Positions 29,170 through 38,230 of a stretch of 64,000 nucleotides of DNA are shown here, in pieces. The notes under the pieces were generated by a model. It saw only the letters and a program-made list of their open reading frames with translations. It was not told the origin of the DNA and did not search any database. Both the position numbers and the translations under genes were made by a program. Source of the DNA: Thermotalea metallivorans (GTDB lineage: Bacteria > Bacillota > Clostridia > Peptostreptococcales > Thermotaleaceae); contig NZ_LOEE01000072.1 of the NCBI RefSeq assembly GCF_001562415.1, positions 1 through 64,000 of the forward strand, in the 5' to 3' direction. Numbering within the stretch: the stretch's first letter is position 1; the number at the start of each line of letters is the position of its first letter.

Positions 29170-30148
29170 AATCTATGTCCAGATATTGTTTGATCTTTTG
29201 AAAGGTATCCATATTTCTTATTTCCTTGTGGGGATTTTGATACTCTAGCCATGCATGGGCGCACCAGGATAATGCCCGCAGATATAGGTAGGGGGTATAC
29301 AGGTGTACCCTTTCTCTTATATGATTATCCTTTCCATGGAAGCCTTCTGCATAAGATTGAAAAAACATTTCCTTTTCGTCGCTGTCTATTCTATAATCGG
29401 CTTTCCAAAGGGTAGTGGTCGGTGCTAAAAACTGGGCCAGATCCTGACAGGGGTCGCTGATGACGGGCTTTTCCCAATCAATGAGATAGCTTTGTTTTTT
29501 ACCTATAATAAAATTGTGGGAATTAACTTCTGTATTGTTAATGACATGCCACTTGTTTTCTATAAAATATTTTTCCCTGTCTTTGTTTTGTTCTGCCCAG
29601 TCAAGGAATTTTTCAAAAAAATTTTTTAATTTTATGTCTACCATAGGTGATTTTAAATAATCCTTCAGCCACCTTCTGCCCTCTTCTACTCTGTCCGTGC
29701 ATATCTTTTCCTCTATGATGAAACCATGGCTGATTTCTTTTGTATCAATGGAATGAATTCGAGAAAAGATTTCTGCTGCTTTTTTTAAATCCTTATGATA
29801 CGCTAAAGGTCTTCCTTCGAGATATTCCATCATGAGTATGCCGTAATCGAAATATTCCTTGGTATCGTCTATATAAAATGCCTTTGGTGTTACTCCACTG
29901 TGCTCAAGGCTTTTTAGTGCATCAAACTCATATTTGATCTGATTGGCAAGTTCCAATTGGCTTCCTGTGTTAACCCTGAAAACATATCGATGGATAGAAT
30001 CATCTACAATAAAATTGATATTGTATTCTCCTTGGGCTAGAAATTCCACCTGAAAATCTTTTTTTAAGGGGATGTATGGGTGTAAATCCCTTTCAAGAAG
30101 ATAATTTTTTATCTTATCTATGAATGTATCTCTGAGCATGCTCACCAT
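29126..30148 (-). CDS. APH/choline-kinase-like phosphotransferase
   Basis: This protein of about 340 residues has the aminoglycoside phosphotransferase fold. The N-lobe has 'AQGEYNINFIV' and 'YVFRVNTGSQ'. The 'MMEYLEGRPLAY' hinge follows. The metal-binding 'YLIDWEKPVISDPCQDLAQF' is intact. The usual catalytic loop HGDLHPGN is replaced by 'NNTEVNSHNF', so the base aspartate appears to be glutamate. It is last in the ABC/transferase operon and overlaps the previous gene by about 35 bp. The GTG 30151, ATG 30148 and ATG 30139 are alternative starts. Substrate unknown; a small alcohol or amino alcohol is a guess. Confidence 0.75.
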   Translation of the reverse strand: MVSMLRDTFIDKIKNYLLERDLHPYIPLKKDFQVEFLAQGEYNINFIVDDSIHRYVFRVNTGSQLELANQIKYEFDALKSLEHSGVTPKAFYIDDTKEYFDYGILMMEYLEGRPLAYHKDLKKAAEIFSRIHSIDTKEISHGFIIEEKICTDRVEEGRRWLKDYLKSPMVDIKLKNFFEKFLDWAEQNKDREKYFIENKWHVINNTEVNSHNFIIGKKQSYLIDWEKPVISDPCQDLAQFLAPTTTLWKADYRIDSDEKEMFFQSYAEGFHGKDNHIRERVHLYTPYLYLRALSWCAHAWLEYQNPHKEIRNMDTFQKIKQYLDIDFMKNLLKDYMFLSQ

Positions 30149-30821
30149 CACTCCATATCTTATGTATAAAATCTATTGTGTACATCGGTGGGATTTTATT
30201 ATCAAAATCTCCGCCGCTAATCCTATTTTTCAGGGCTATGAAATCTTCTTTTGTGTCAATATCCCTATGTTTGCAAGTGAATTGCAGCTTTAATCCTAAA
30301 CTGTTGGCAATATCCATGGTTCTTTCCAATACGGATTTGTTTCCCCATTTGATCTGATGATGAAATAATTCCTTGATGCTGTTTTTCATCCCAATCAGGT
30401 AATATCCTCCGTCAAAGGTAGGCCCCAGAACAACATCTCCTGCTTGAAGCCTATCAAAGGCACCTTTGATTTCATAGGGCTGTATATCCGGAGTATCGGC
30501 TCCTATCAAAACAACCTTGTCATATCCTCTGTTGAAAACGTATTGAAATGCATGATGCATTTTTTCTCCTAAATCTTTACCTTCCTGGGGAAAACAACAG
30601 ATGAAAGAAGGTACCAAATGCTCCATCTGTGAAAAAGATTCTTTGGGGGTATAAGTCAAAAAAATGTCCATATCTTCTTTGATAAACTCAAAAACATGAA
30701 ATAAGTCCAATAAAAAACATTTATGGAGTTCAGCACATTCATCTCCCGATAGGATTTCCATCAACCGGGTTTTTGTACACCCGGGAAGAGGTACTCTGGT
30801 CATCAATATTAAGGCTTTCAC
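30114..30821 (-). CDS. GT-A/nucleotidyltransferase-fold protein (DUF2064; transferase 1 family)
   Basis: This 235-residue protein begins 'KALILMTRVPLPGCTKTRL', the nucleotide-binding start of the DUF2064 family (rSAM/selenodomain-associated transferase 1), which is distantly like MobA/CofC sugar-nucleotide transferases. 'VVLIGADTPDI' holds the metal-binding DxD-like motif, and 'VVLGPTFDGGYYLIGM' is conserved. The GTG start overlaps the preceding stop by 4 bp. It is usually found with the GT2-like gene, as here. The reaction is not established. Confidence 0.85.
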   Translation of the reverse strand: MKALILMTRVPLPGCTKTRLMEILSGDECAELHKCFLLDLFHVFEFIKEDMDIFLTYTPKESFSQMEHLVPSFICCFPQEGKDLGEKMHHAFQYVFNRGYDKVVLIGADTPDIQPYEIKGAFDRLQAGDVVLGPTFDGGYYLIGMKNSIKELFHHQIKWGNKSVLERTMDIANSLGLKLQFTCKHRDIDTKEDFIALKNRISGGDFDNKIPPMYTIDFIHKIWSDGEHAQRYIHR

Positions 30822-31495
30822 GATCTCACCTCTCTGTACATTTCCTTCAGTTTGGAAGGATGTACTCCAAGAATATACAACAGCTTTATTTTATGCATCA
30901 GCAAAAGGGTTCGGAGCTGTCCTCTCTTTTTAAACCTTCTGGCCGAAGTACCTAAGGGTACATCCAGAACGACTGTCTTGCTGGTTTTGAAAAGCTTTCT
31001 GGAAAATTCCCAATCCTCCATTAATTCTATATCAGGATATTCTCCCAATTGAAAGAAAACAGACTTCTTGACAAAAATACCCTGATCGCCAAAAAATAAC
31101 CCAAAATATTTTGCTCTCATATTGGAGGTGATGGCGACAAATTTCATAAATTTCGTAGGGTAATCATAAAAATAAAGGGAAAAGCCTCCCCCTGCATATC
31201 CTTGGGAAACAGCCCTATACATCGCCTGTAAAGATCTTTCATGGACGATGGAATCGGAATGAACAAACCACAAAATGTCTCCCTTTGCTGCTTCGGCGCC
31301 CTTGTTCATTTGCTTTGCCCTGCCCTTTTCGCTACAGATAACCCTAGCATAATCTGCCGCTATCTCCACAGTTCGATCACAACTTCCCCCGTCAACGACG
31401 ATGATTTCTTTTTTGCCATCAAGGGTATTCAGTTGTTCAAGAAGTCCTTTGATGTTTCTTTCCTCGTTCAGCACCGGGATGATGATGGATACCAT
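30818..31495 (-). CDS. GT2 glycosyltransferase (transferase 2 family)
   Basis: This 225-residue family 2 glycosyltransferase begins MVSIIIPVLNEERNIKGLL. It has 'EIIVVDGGSCDRTVEIA', 'GRAKQMNKGAEAAKGDILWFVHSD' (key N, D and HSD), and a late membrane-associating stretch. This fits the rSAM/selenodomain-associated transferase 2 family. The frame opens at 31528, but AGAGG with a 7-nt spacer selects the ATG at 31495, 5 nt after the ABC ATPase stop. Confidence 0.87.
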   Translation of the reverse strand: MVSIIIPVLNEERNIKGLLEQLNTLDGKKEIIVVDGGSCDRTVEIAADYARVICSEKGRAKQMNKGAEAAKGDILWFVHSDSIVHERSLQAMYRAVSQGYAGGGFSLYFYDYPTKFMKFVAITSNMRAKYFGLFFGDQGIFVKKSVFFQLGEYPDIELMEDWEFSRKLFKTSKTVVLDVPLGTSARRFKKRGQLRTLLLMHKIKLLYILGVHPSKLKEMYREVRS

Positions 31496-31499
31496 ACCA

Positions 31500-32516
31500 T
31501 TACCTCTCAAAAAATACGATATTGTCAAAATTTATATAAACATTGATTTTTTCTCCAATATTATAGAATGTTTTTCCATTGGTTATGCATTTTAGCCTTT
31601 TACCATTGCAATCAATGATATAATAAATCTTTTCACCGGCATAGGTCTTATTTTTAATAATTCCGGCAATATTGCCCTTTGGTGTGATTTCTATCTCTTC
31701 TGGTCTGATCATGGCCCTCACCCTTCCATTCTTATGCAATCCAGTCTGAAAACTACCCATAATGCTGTAAAATATCCCTTCCTTTATTTCTCCGTCGACA
31801 TAATTCTTTTCACCAAAAAAATCAGCTACCAAAGAAGATACCGGGCGTTCATAAATTTCTTTGGGTGTGCCAAACTGCTTGATTTCTCCATCCAGCATTA
31901 CGGCGATTTTACTGGATGTCATAAGGGCCTCTTCCTTGTCATGGGTAACCAGAATCATTGTAATTTTAAATTTTCTTTGAATATCACAAATGAATTCCCT
32001 CATGATTTCTCTCAAACGTGTATCCAGGTTTGAAAAAGGCTCATCCAGCAAAAGAACTTTCGGTTCAATTGCCAATGCCCTTGCGATAGCCACTCTTTGC
32101 TTTTGTCCTCCGGAAAGTTCTTTAGGATATTTTTTCTCGTGGCCTTCAAGCTGTACCAGATCTATCATTTCCCTTACTTTTTCTCTTCGCTTTGATTTTT
32201 TCACTTTTGCCATTTTTAGGCCGAATTCAATATTTTCTTCTACGGTGAGGTGGGGGAACAGCAGATAATCTTGAAATACAATGATAGCACCCCTTTTTTC
32301 AACAGGAATATTTAAAATAGAGGTATCATTGAACAATATATCCCCGGCATCAGGCTCCATGAGTCCGGCAATAATTTTCAGGGTGGTGGTTTTACCGCAT
32401 CCCGAAGGCCCTAAAAGTGAAATCATTTCCCCTTCCTGCACCAAAAGATTCACATGATGCAATATTCTTTTATTTTCAAACTTCTTGCATATATTTCTTA
32501 ATTCGATTTGAGACAT
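31500..32516 (-). CDS. ABC transporter ATP-binding protein (YnjD/PotA-like)
   Basis: This 338-residue importer ATPase has Walker A 'GPSGCGKTTTLKIIAGL', signature 'LSGGQKQRVAIARAL', Walker B 'VLLLDEPFSNLD' and switch histidine 'ILVTHDKEEA'. A C-terminal TOBE-like domain starts near residue 240, as in the spermidine, iron and thiamine importer group. It is separated from its permease genes by a 240-bp insert containing a dispersed repeat, yet belongs to the same operon by function and direction. Confidence 0.93.
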   Translation of the reverse strand: MSQIELRNICKKFENKRILHHVNLLVQEGEMISLLGPSGCGKTTTLKIIAGLMEPDAGDILFNDTSILNIPVEKRGAIIVFQDYLLFPHLTVEENIEFGLKMAKVKKSKRREKVREMIDLVQLEGHEKKYPKELSGGQKQRVAIARALAIEPKVLLLDEPFSNLDTRLREIMREFICDIQRKFKITMILVTHDKEEALMTSSKIAVMLDGEIKQFGTPKEIYERPVSSLVADFFGEKNYVDGEIKEGIFYSIMGSFQTGLHKNGRVRAMIRPEEIEITPKGNIAGIIKNKTYAGEKIYYIIDCNGKRLKCITNGKTFYNIGEKINVYINFDNIVFFER

Positions 32517-32558
32517 TTTTCGCTCTCCTTGCTATATAGGAATACGATCCTAAAGTTT

Positions 32559-32700
32559 AATCTATGTCTTTATGAAGATGATTTTTTGGTAAAGCAAATT
32601 GTTGTTGCTAATTAGTAGTTGCCGGTTGCCGGCTACTAGCTGCTGATGGCTGGTGACTGGCAACTGCGACAAAAAATTTATTGAGCTGAATCATATGTGC
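32559..32700. repeat. Dispersed repeat copy inside the ABC operon
   Basis: 'TCTATGTCTTTATGA' followed by an A/T stretch, 'GCAAATTGTTGTTGC', then GTTGCCGGTTGCCGGC and GGCTGGTGACTGGCAACTG variants closely parallels 20983-21090. It interrupts an operon whose other genes overlap or nearly touch. Confidence 0.6.
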
Positions 32701-32757
32701 TAGGTTTTGAAATTGCTTATTTATATGCAAGTCCAATTTTAGATCTTTATTGAGCAA

Positions 32758-33561
32758 TTAGAGATAAAAATAATTTTCACCCTTATAGTAGCTCTTTACT
32801 ATTCTTTCAACGGATATAAGGATGAGCAAGGTAGTCCATATAAAAACCATACTGTATACCGATGCCATCATTCGATCCCCACTTTGTATAAAAGGAAACA
32901 TTACCATGGAAAAAGTAACGATTTTTCCTCCTCCAATTAAGAAGGTAAGAAAGTATTGGCTGAAGGATACGATAAAGACCATGCTTCCGGCAGTGATAAG
33001 ACCGGGGGCTAGCATGGGGAGAGTGACATAAAAAAAGGTCTGCATTTTATTGGCACCGAGGATCCTGGCCTGAAGCTCCATGGAATTTCCCATGATTTCA
33101 AAAACATCGGTCAGTATTCTGACACTGTAGGGTATACAAGGGATTAAATGGACAATAACAACGCCCCAAAAAGTATTGGCAAGCCCCACGCTGATAAAGG
33201 AAACATGAATTCCCATGGTGACTGCTACGGTAGGAACAACGATAGGAGCCAGAATCAAGGTCTTGATGAAACCTTTGCCCTTAAAATGATAAAGGCCCAG
33301 GGCCTTTGCCGCCGGAATGCTGATCAGAATTGCAATAAACATGACGACGGTAGAAAGCCAAATGCTAAGCCCTAATATTCTTAAGGAGTTATTTGAGGGA
33401 TTCAATAGATATTGGAATCCCCGTAAACCAAAGGCTTTAGGGAAAAGATCCGGCCAGGGCCATATTTTTGTAAAACTCCACAAAAGGATAATGAATAGGG
33501 GAAAGATTAATAAGAGGAGGAATATATTGAATATGATTTTGAAAACCATGTTTTTGCCCAT
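32758..33561 (-). CDS. ABC transporter permease, second subunit
   Basis: This 267-residue inner-membrane permease has six predicted helices and the cytoplasmic coupling motif 'EIMGNSMELQARILGANKMQTFFYVTLPMLAPG' (EAA-type: A..LGA....F....LP). The ATG at 33561 behind GGAAAGGTGG is better placed than the GTG at 33570. It pairs with the upstream permease to form the channel. In E. coli YnjC the two permease halves are fused in one chain. Confidence 0.9.
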   Translation of the reverse strand: MGKNMVFKIIFNIFLLLLIFPLFIILLWSFTKIWPWPDLFPKAFGLRGFQYLLNPSNNSLRILGLSIWLSTVVMFIAILISIPAAKALGLYHFKGKGFIKTLILAPIVVPTVAVTMGIHVSFISVGLANTFWGVVIVHLIPCIPYSVRILTDVFEIMGNSMELQARILGANKMQTFFYVTLPMLAPGLITAGSMVFIVSFSQYFLTFLIGGGKIVTFSMVMFPFIQSGDRMMASVYSMVFIWTTLLILISVERIVKSYYKGENYFYL

Positions 33562-33593
33562 AAAATCCACCTTTCCTATAGAGGTCCTGTGCC

Positions 33594-34481
33594 CTATGTC
33601 CTGCTTTCATGGTTATATTTTGAAATCAATTGGAATGCTTTATTGTACAACCATAGCAGAAAGAGAGAAATCAAAGTCAATATCATATTGATAGCCATTG
33701 TATAAGGTCTATGGGTTAAATCAGGATTTGTATATTCGATATAAGCCTTTACAGGCAAGGTTTTGGGAGCCGTTGGCCCCAGAAGATATGGAATCTCGAA
33801 GGCTCCAAAGGAAAATGCAAATATGATGATAAAGGTGGATGCAATGGTTGGCATGGCCAAGGGCAAAAGTACATGCCAAAAAACCTGTCTTTTGTTTGCT
33901 CCTAAATTCAGTGCAGCTTCAGATAACTGATCATTCATATTGCGCCATATGGCATATACAACCATGGCAACGAAAGGGATTTCTTTCCATAAATAGGCGA
34001 ATAGGATTCCTGCACCATTTTTATCAAATACCAGAGAAGGAAAATCCGTTTGTGCATTGATGATGCCCATATGGTATAAAATCCTGGATGCTATTCCGCT
34101 TTGGGCCAGCATATTATACGCAAGCAAAGCTGCAACGGAGTGGGGGACAATCACAGGCAGTTTGTATAATAGCTGTTCGATTCCTTTGTTATGTTTGTTC
34201 TGCAAAATAGAATAAGCCAACAGAGCTCCCGCGATTACAGCTGTGACGGAAGATACAAAGGAGATATACAAGCTGAATTTCAACGATTCTAGGAAACCCC
34301 TATCCATAAAGACTTCTTTATAGTATTTGAAAGTAAACTGTTTCATGCCTATTACGGAGAAATGCCCTAAACTTTGCAAAAAACCCATGACCAAACCTGA
34401 TATGAATACAGAGGAGATTACTGCCAATACGGGGGTTAACATGATATAAGGCTTTAATTTATTATACAATTTCCTATTCAC
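33594..34481 (-). CDS. ABC transporter permease, first subunit
   Basis: This 295-residue permease has about six transmembrane helices and the coupling motif 'LSEAALNLGANKRQVFWHVLLPLAMP' (EAA loop). It overlaps the substrate-binding gene by 8 bp and precedes the second permease. Similarity in layout to YnjC halves and to spermidine/iron/thiamine importers suggests uptake of a small polar solute. Confidence 0.9.
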   Translation of the reverse strand: MNRKLYNKLKPYIMLTPVLAVISSVFISGLVMGFLQSLGHFSVIGMKQFTFKYYKEVFMDRGFLESLKFSLYISFVSSVTAVIAGALLAYSILQNKHNKGIEQLLYKLPVIVPHSVAALLAYNMLAQSGIASRILYHMGIINAQTDFPSLVFDKNGAGILFAYLWKEIPFVAMVVYAIWRNMNDQLSEAALNLGANKRQVFWHVLLPLAMPTIASTFIIIFAFSFGAFEIPYLLGPTAPKTLPVKAYIEYTNPDLTHRPYTMAINMILTLISLFLLWLYNKAFQLISKYNHESRT

Positions 34482-35712
34482 CCTCTACAGGTATGTTTTC
34501 CTGCCAGATTTCTTCTATGATTGGAATGAGATGGGCCGGTATCTCCGGTAATCTGTGGGCAAGGAGTATGTCCTGAGGCAATACGCCTTCACCCAGTTTT
34601 ACATCATGGAAAAGCTTTTTTTCTTCATCACTGAATTTACCGTTATCTAAAACAGGCAAATCGCCCCAGTTTTTAGGATCATATTTCGAAGCTTGGGCTT
34701 TTGGACTAAGGAGAAAATTAATGGCCACCAGTGCTCCTTCTTTATTCGTTGCGTTATAAGGGATAGCCAAAAAGTGAGTATTGCCGATGGTTCCCTTTTC
34801 AAATATAAAAGCTTGTGATGTAGTAGGAAATTCTCCCGTTCCAATCTTTGATGCAACATGGTTTGGATTATAGCTTATGGTCATGAAAACTTCATGATCG
34901 GCATACATATTATCCAATTGGGCTACTGTTGCCGGATAAGTTTTTCCTTCTTGCCACAGGTATGGTTTTATCTTCTTTAAATAGTCCATGGCAGGCTTTA
35001 TAACTTCCGCAACTTTTTGTTTATCGGCTTCCATATTCATAAATTGTTTATAGCCCACAATATCATAAATGATATTTCTTACAAAGGCACTTCCTGTAAA
35101 ATCAGGAGGTGCAGGATATGTAAATTTTCCAGGATTGTTTTTCACCATTTCAAACAGTTCTTCATGGTTCCTAGGAAACTGGACTATTTGGGCCTGGTCT
35201 CCAATCAATACCAATTGGGCCTTTCCATAAGGAGCCTCATATCCCTCTACAGGAAATCCAAAGTCATATTTTATTTCTATGGATTCTGTATCCACATATT
35301 TCTTGTAATTTGGGAGATCATCTACAAAGGGTCCGAAAAGCAGGCCATTTCTTTTAGCTGTAAAGAAGTTTTCACCATTGATCCAAACAATGTCAATGGT
35401 TCCCTCTTTGCTGTTGAGCTGCTTTTCACCTAATAATTTATTTAAAATATCATCGATATCCATCGGTACTCTGTTCAGGATGATATCATATTCCTCCTTC
35501 AATTTCCTGCTTACATAATTGTCGATCCATTCATTAACTTTTTGGCTTCCACCCCATCCATAAAAGTTTACGGTTGTTCCTTTGGCTTTTTCTAAAATGC
35601 TGTTCCAGTCCTCCGCTGTAATTTGTGCCGTTGGCTTTTCGTCTCTAGACGTACATCCGGCGAAGTTGATAATAAGCAATAAGGCAAGGAATAAAAGAAT
35701 TGATTTTTTCAT
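34474..35712 (-). CDS. ABC transporter substrate-binding lipoprotein (YnjB-like)
   Basis: This 412-residue exported lipoprotein has an 18-residue hydrophobic signal ending in the lipobox 'NFAGC'. The mature part has 'GTTVNFYGWGGSQKVNEWIDNYV' (key FYGWGG), 'DIVWINGENFFTAKRNGLLFGPF' (key VNGENF-like) and 'KKYVDTES', all characteristic of the E. coli YnjB group. It is the first gene of the leftward operon, with a clear GGAAAGGAAG site. The ligand is unknown. Confidence 0.88.
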   Translation of the reverse strand: MKKSILLFLALLLIINFAGCTSRDEKPTAQITAEDWNSILEKAKGTTVNFYGWGGSQKVNEWIDNYVSRKLKEEYDIILNRVPMDIDDILNKLLGEKQLNSKEGTIDIVWINGENFFTAKRNGLLFGPFVDDLPNYKKYVDTESIEIKYDFGFPVEGYEAPYGKAQLVLIGDQAQIVQFPRNHEELFEMVKNNPGKFTYPAPPDFTGSAFVRNIIYDIVGYKQFMNMEADKQKVAEVIKPAMDYLKKIKPYLWQEGKTYPATVAQLDNMYADHEVFMTISYNPNHVASKIGTGEFPTTSQAFIFEKGTIGNTHFLAIPYNATNKEGALVAINFLLSPKAQASKYDPKNWGDLPVLDNGKFSDEEKKLFHDVKLGEGVLPQDILLAHRLPEIPAHLIPIIEEIWQENIPVEGE

Positions 35713-35955
35713 TTTGTTTCTTCCTTTCCGTATTTTTATTAGCAGCCAATGCCTCTCACTCCTTTAAGGACGATTGGTTGTCTGTTAAATAATAAACAAA
35801 CCGTCATGTCTATTATATATTACTTCATCAAAAGATACCTATACAAAATTATTATATAGGATAATGATATATTATAATGTGTTGCACTTTCTTTCTATTA
35901 TATCAGCTGCTATGATAAAATGGGTGAAAAACTATAAAAAGTGAGGGGATGGAAA

Positions 35956-36849
35956 ATGCACAAAATCATATATGACTGCGATAATACGATGGGAGTAAAA
36001 GAAAGGGATGTGGACGATGGACTTACCTTTTTATATTTGCTAGGAAGAAAAGATGTTTGCATATCAGGTGTTACGACAACTTATGGAAACAGCACAATGG
36101 ATATTGTTTATGATAATACGTTACGGATGTTTCATGAGTTATCGATTCAAGATATACCTCTGCTGCGGGGTGCTTCTTCTCCGAAGAACAGACATAGTGA
36201 AGCGGCAGAATTTTTAGCTGAAAAGGCTGCTGAATCTCCGGGGGAAATTACTGTCCTGGCAACGGGTTCCCTTACAAATCTGCTCGGCGCATATGAAATT
36301 GACAGCAATTTCTTTCACCATGCAAAACAAATCATTCTTATGGGTGGAATTACCAACCCGCTGATGATAAATGGGAAGCAACTGGATGAGCTTAATTTTT
36401 CCTGTGATCCGGAAGCAACCTATCAAGTATTAAGTTCAGGTGCAAAAGTTACAGTGATCACAGGCCATATCTGTCTCCAGGCACTTTTTGGAGAAAAGGA
36501 ATATAAAAGACTTATGGAAAGTCATGACATAAAAATATATCAATATATAAGGAACAAGACGAATCACTGGTTTGTATATATCATGAAAGAATTTGGAATC
36601 AAAGGCTTTTACAATTGGGATATTGTTGCAGGTGTCTATCTTACAAATCCTCAGTTGTTCGATACAAACATCACAAATCTTGTGTCTACGTCGGAGGATT
36701 TAAAAACGGGACTGCTGAAAATTGATAACAATTCAAACAAAGGCTACAGGGTAAATATGCCGACGGCAATCAATAATATCGAGGAATTTAACGAGATCAT
36801 ATTCAACACATGGGCAAATGTAGCATATGCATTTGACGAAAGAAAGTAG
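35956..36849 (+). CDS. Nucleoside hydrolase (IUNH family)
   Basis: This 297-residue hydrolase is predicted to cleave ribonucleosides to base and ribose. The calcium-binding N-terminus is 'IIYDCDNTMGVKERDVDDG', a variant of the usual DTDPGxDDxxA with extra residues between the aspartates. 'VLATGSLTNLLGAYE' and 'ILMGG' are typical. The frame opens at 35941, but the ribosome binding site GAGGGGA points to the ATG at 35956. It is transcribed away from the ABC operon. Confidence 0.85.
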   Translation: MHKIIYDCDNTMGVKERDVDDGLTFLYLLGRKDVCISGVTTTYGNSTMDIVYDNTLRMFHELSIQDIPLLRGASSPKNRHSEAAEFLAEKAAESPGEITVLATGSLTNLLGAYEIDSNFFHHAKQIILMGGITNPLMINGKQLDELNFSCDPEATYQVLSSGAKVTVITGHICLQALFGEKEYKRLMESHDIKIYQYIRNKTNHWFVYIMKEFGIKGFYNWDIVAGVYLTNPQLFDTNITNLVSTSEDLKTGLLKIDNNSNKGYRVNMPTAINNIEEFNEIIFNTWANVAYAFDERK

Positions 36850-36924
36850 GCATCGGAGCTTTCATATAGGTTGTTTGCCATAAAAATAGGGGTTGCGAAG
36901 GGGATAAAAAAGAAATATAATATA

Positions 36925-36958
36925 TTTAGATATTTATCTAAATATATAAATATCTAAA
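36925..36958. promoter_or_regulatory. Operator palindrome upstream of sdpR-like gene
   Basis: TTTAGATATTTAT (36925-36937) and its exact complement (36946-36958) are separated by 8 bp. This lies 56 bp before an ArsR-type repressor gene and is the likely autoregulatory site. Confidence 0.7.
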
Positions 36959-37013
36959 TAGGCTATTCAAATAGAATAATACAATAAATACCGAGGAGAA
37001 GGAGGGTTAGATT

Positions 37014-37292
37014 TTGAATGATATCTTTAAAGCCTTAGCCGATCCTACGAGAAGAAAAATCTTGAAAATGCTAAGAGAGGGGGATTTATCTGCCGGAGAG
37101 ATTGCCGATGCCTTCTATATCAGCAAACCCTCCATTAGTCATCATTTAAATTTGCTAAAACAAGCGGGTTTGGTTCTAAGTGAAAAACAGGGCCAAAATG
37201 TATATTATTCTCTAAATACCACAATTTTTCAGGAAGTTATGCAGTGGTTTTTTGAATTTATGGAAAGGGGAGAATCTGATGAAAATCAATAA
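37014..37292 (+). CDS. ArsR-family repressor, SdpR-like
   Basis: This 92-residue winged-helix repressor has 'IFKALADPTRRKILKMLREG', then 'LSAGEIADAFYISKPSISHHLNLLKQAGLV' and 'YYSL'. This is the autorepressor SdpR type, with no metal-binding CxC. The TTG start follows GGAGAAGGAGGG. It overlaps the start of the sdpI-like gene. In B. subtilis SdpR is sequestered at the membrane by SdpI bound to the toxin SdpC; the same regulation is possible here. Confidence 0.9.
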   Translation: MNDIFKALADPTRRKILKMLREGDLSAGEIADAFYISKPSISHHLNLLKQAGLVLSEKQGQNVYYSLNTTIFQEVMQWFFEFMERGESDENQ

Positions 37293-37917
37293 GTGGCTGA
37301 TAGTCCTCATTCTTTTATCGGTGATCGGTACGGCAATTGTGTATCCATATGTGCCGGAAATGGTGCCAGGTCATTGGAATTTTAAAGGAGAGATTGACCG
37401 CTATCAGAGTAAAGGGTTTTTATTTCTGACGGCGATACTGCCTTTGGGATTGTATTTGTTGATGTTTTTTTTGCCGAAAATAGATCCTAAAAAAGCAGCA
37501 TACTTGAAACATGAAAGGGCTTACAAGATTTTTCAAATTTTTATCACATTATTTTTAATAGCAATTCATTGGATTACGGTGGCAGTAGCACTGGGATATT
37601 CACTAAACGTAGGTATATTGGTCAGATTGGGAATGGGATTCTTATTTATCGTCACCGGAAACTATATGAGCCAAATTCGTCAGAATTATTTTTTTGGCAT
37701 AAAAAATCCATGGACCTTGGCCAATGAGCAGGTATGGAAAAAAACTCACCGGATTGGGGGATATGCCTTTATTTTATCCGGGATTATTGCTGTTTTTACT
37801 ATTTTTCTAAGAGATTCCATTGCTTTTATCGCGCTGATGTTGGGACTATTTATTCCCTTGATATATACCAATGTCTATTCCTATTTTTTATATAAGAGGA
37901 TTACAAAAGAAGAATAG
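37279..37917 (+). CDS. SdpI-family immunity/membrane protein
   Basis: This 212-residue integral membrane protein has about six helices. The N-terminal DUF1648 part has 'VPEMVPGHWNFKGEIDRY', and the SdpI part has 'NYFFGIKNPWTLANEQVWKKTHR'. The latter is the conserved region needed for immunity in the family. The ATG at 37279 with AGGGGAG is chosen over the open frame from 37252. There is no sdpC toxin gene in the window. Confidence 0.9.
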   Translation: MKINKWLIVLILLSVIGTAIVYPYVPEMVPGHWNFKGEIDRYQSKGFLFLTAILPLGLYLLMFFLPKIDPKKAAYLKHERAYKIFQIFITLFLIAIHWITVAVALGYSLNVGILVRLGMGFLFIVTGNYMSQIRQNYFFGIKNPWTLANEQVWKKTHRIGGYAFILSGIIAVFTIFLRDSIAFIALMLGLFIPLIYTNVYSYFLYKRITKEE

Positions 37918-38089
37918 GAGAAAAATTTCTGCATATAAATTGTAATCGATGGACATATTCAGCGAGCAAAGAGAAGGTCCTTGAGGATAGCCATATATCG
38001 TAGTGGTGTTCTATAGCATCTATAAGTGGATAGAAAAAATATTTTCATGACGGCGATAAAAAATATTTTTATTCTCCTGAAATAATGAA

Positions 38090-38118
38090 AAAGGAATTTT
38101 CTAAAAAATATGGAATTA
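38090..38118 (+). promoter_or_regulatory. Perfect sigma-H-type promoter
   Basis: AAAGGAATT, 11 bp, then ATGGAATTA matches every constrained position of RNAGGAWWW-N11-RNNGAATWW. It is the only promoter-like element in the otherwise featureless 313-bp gap 37918-38230, 112 bp before the next gene. Confidence 0.7.
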
Positions 38119-38230
38119 TTTTTTTATATCCATTGATACGATCCGGCCTATCTGTAAAAAATAGCATATCATTGGTTATAAAAAGTAAAAAACCCATATC
38201 TTATTATGGAAAAAAGAGGGTGGTTTACCT

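Noticed and set aside
38036-38066. AAAATATTTT inverted pair in the gap before the small membrane gene
   Set aside because: Each half is a self-palindromic A/T run; too simple to call a terminator or operator.
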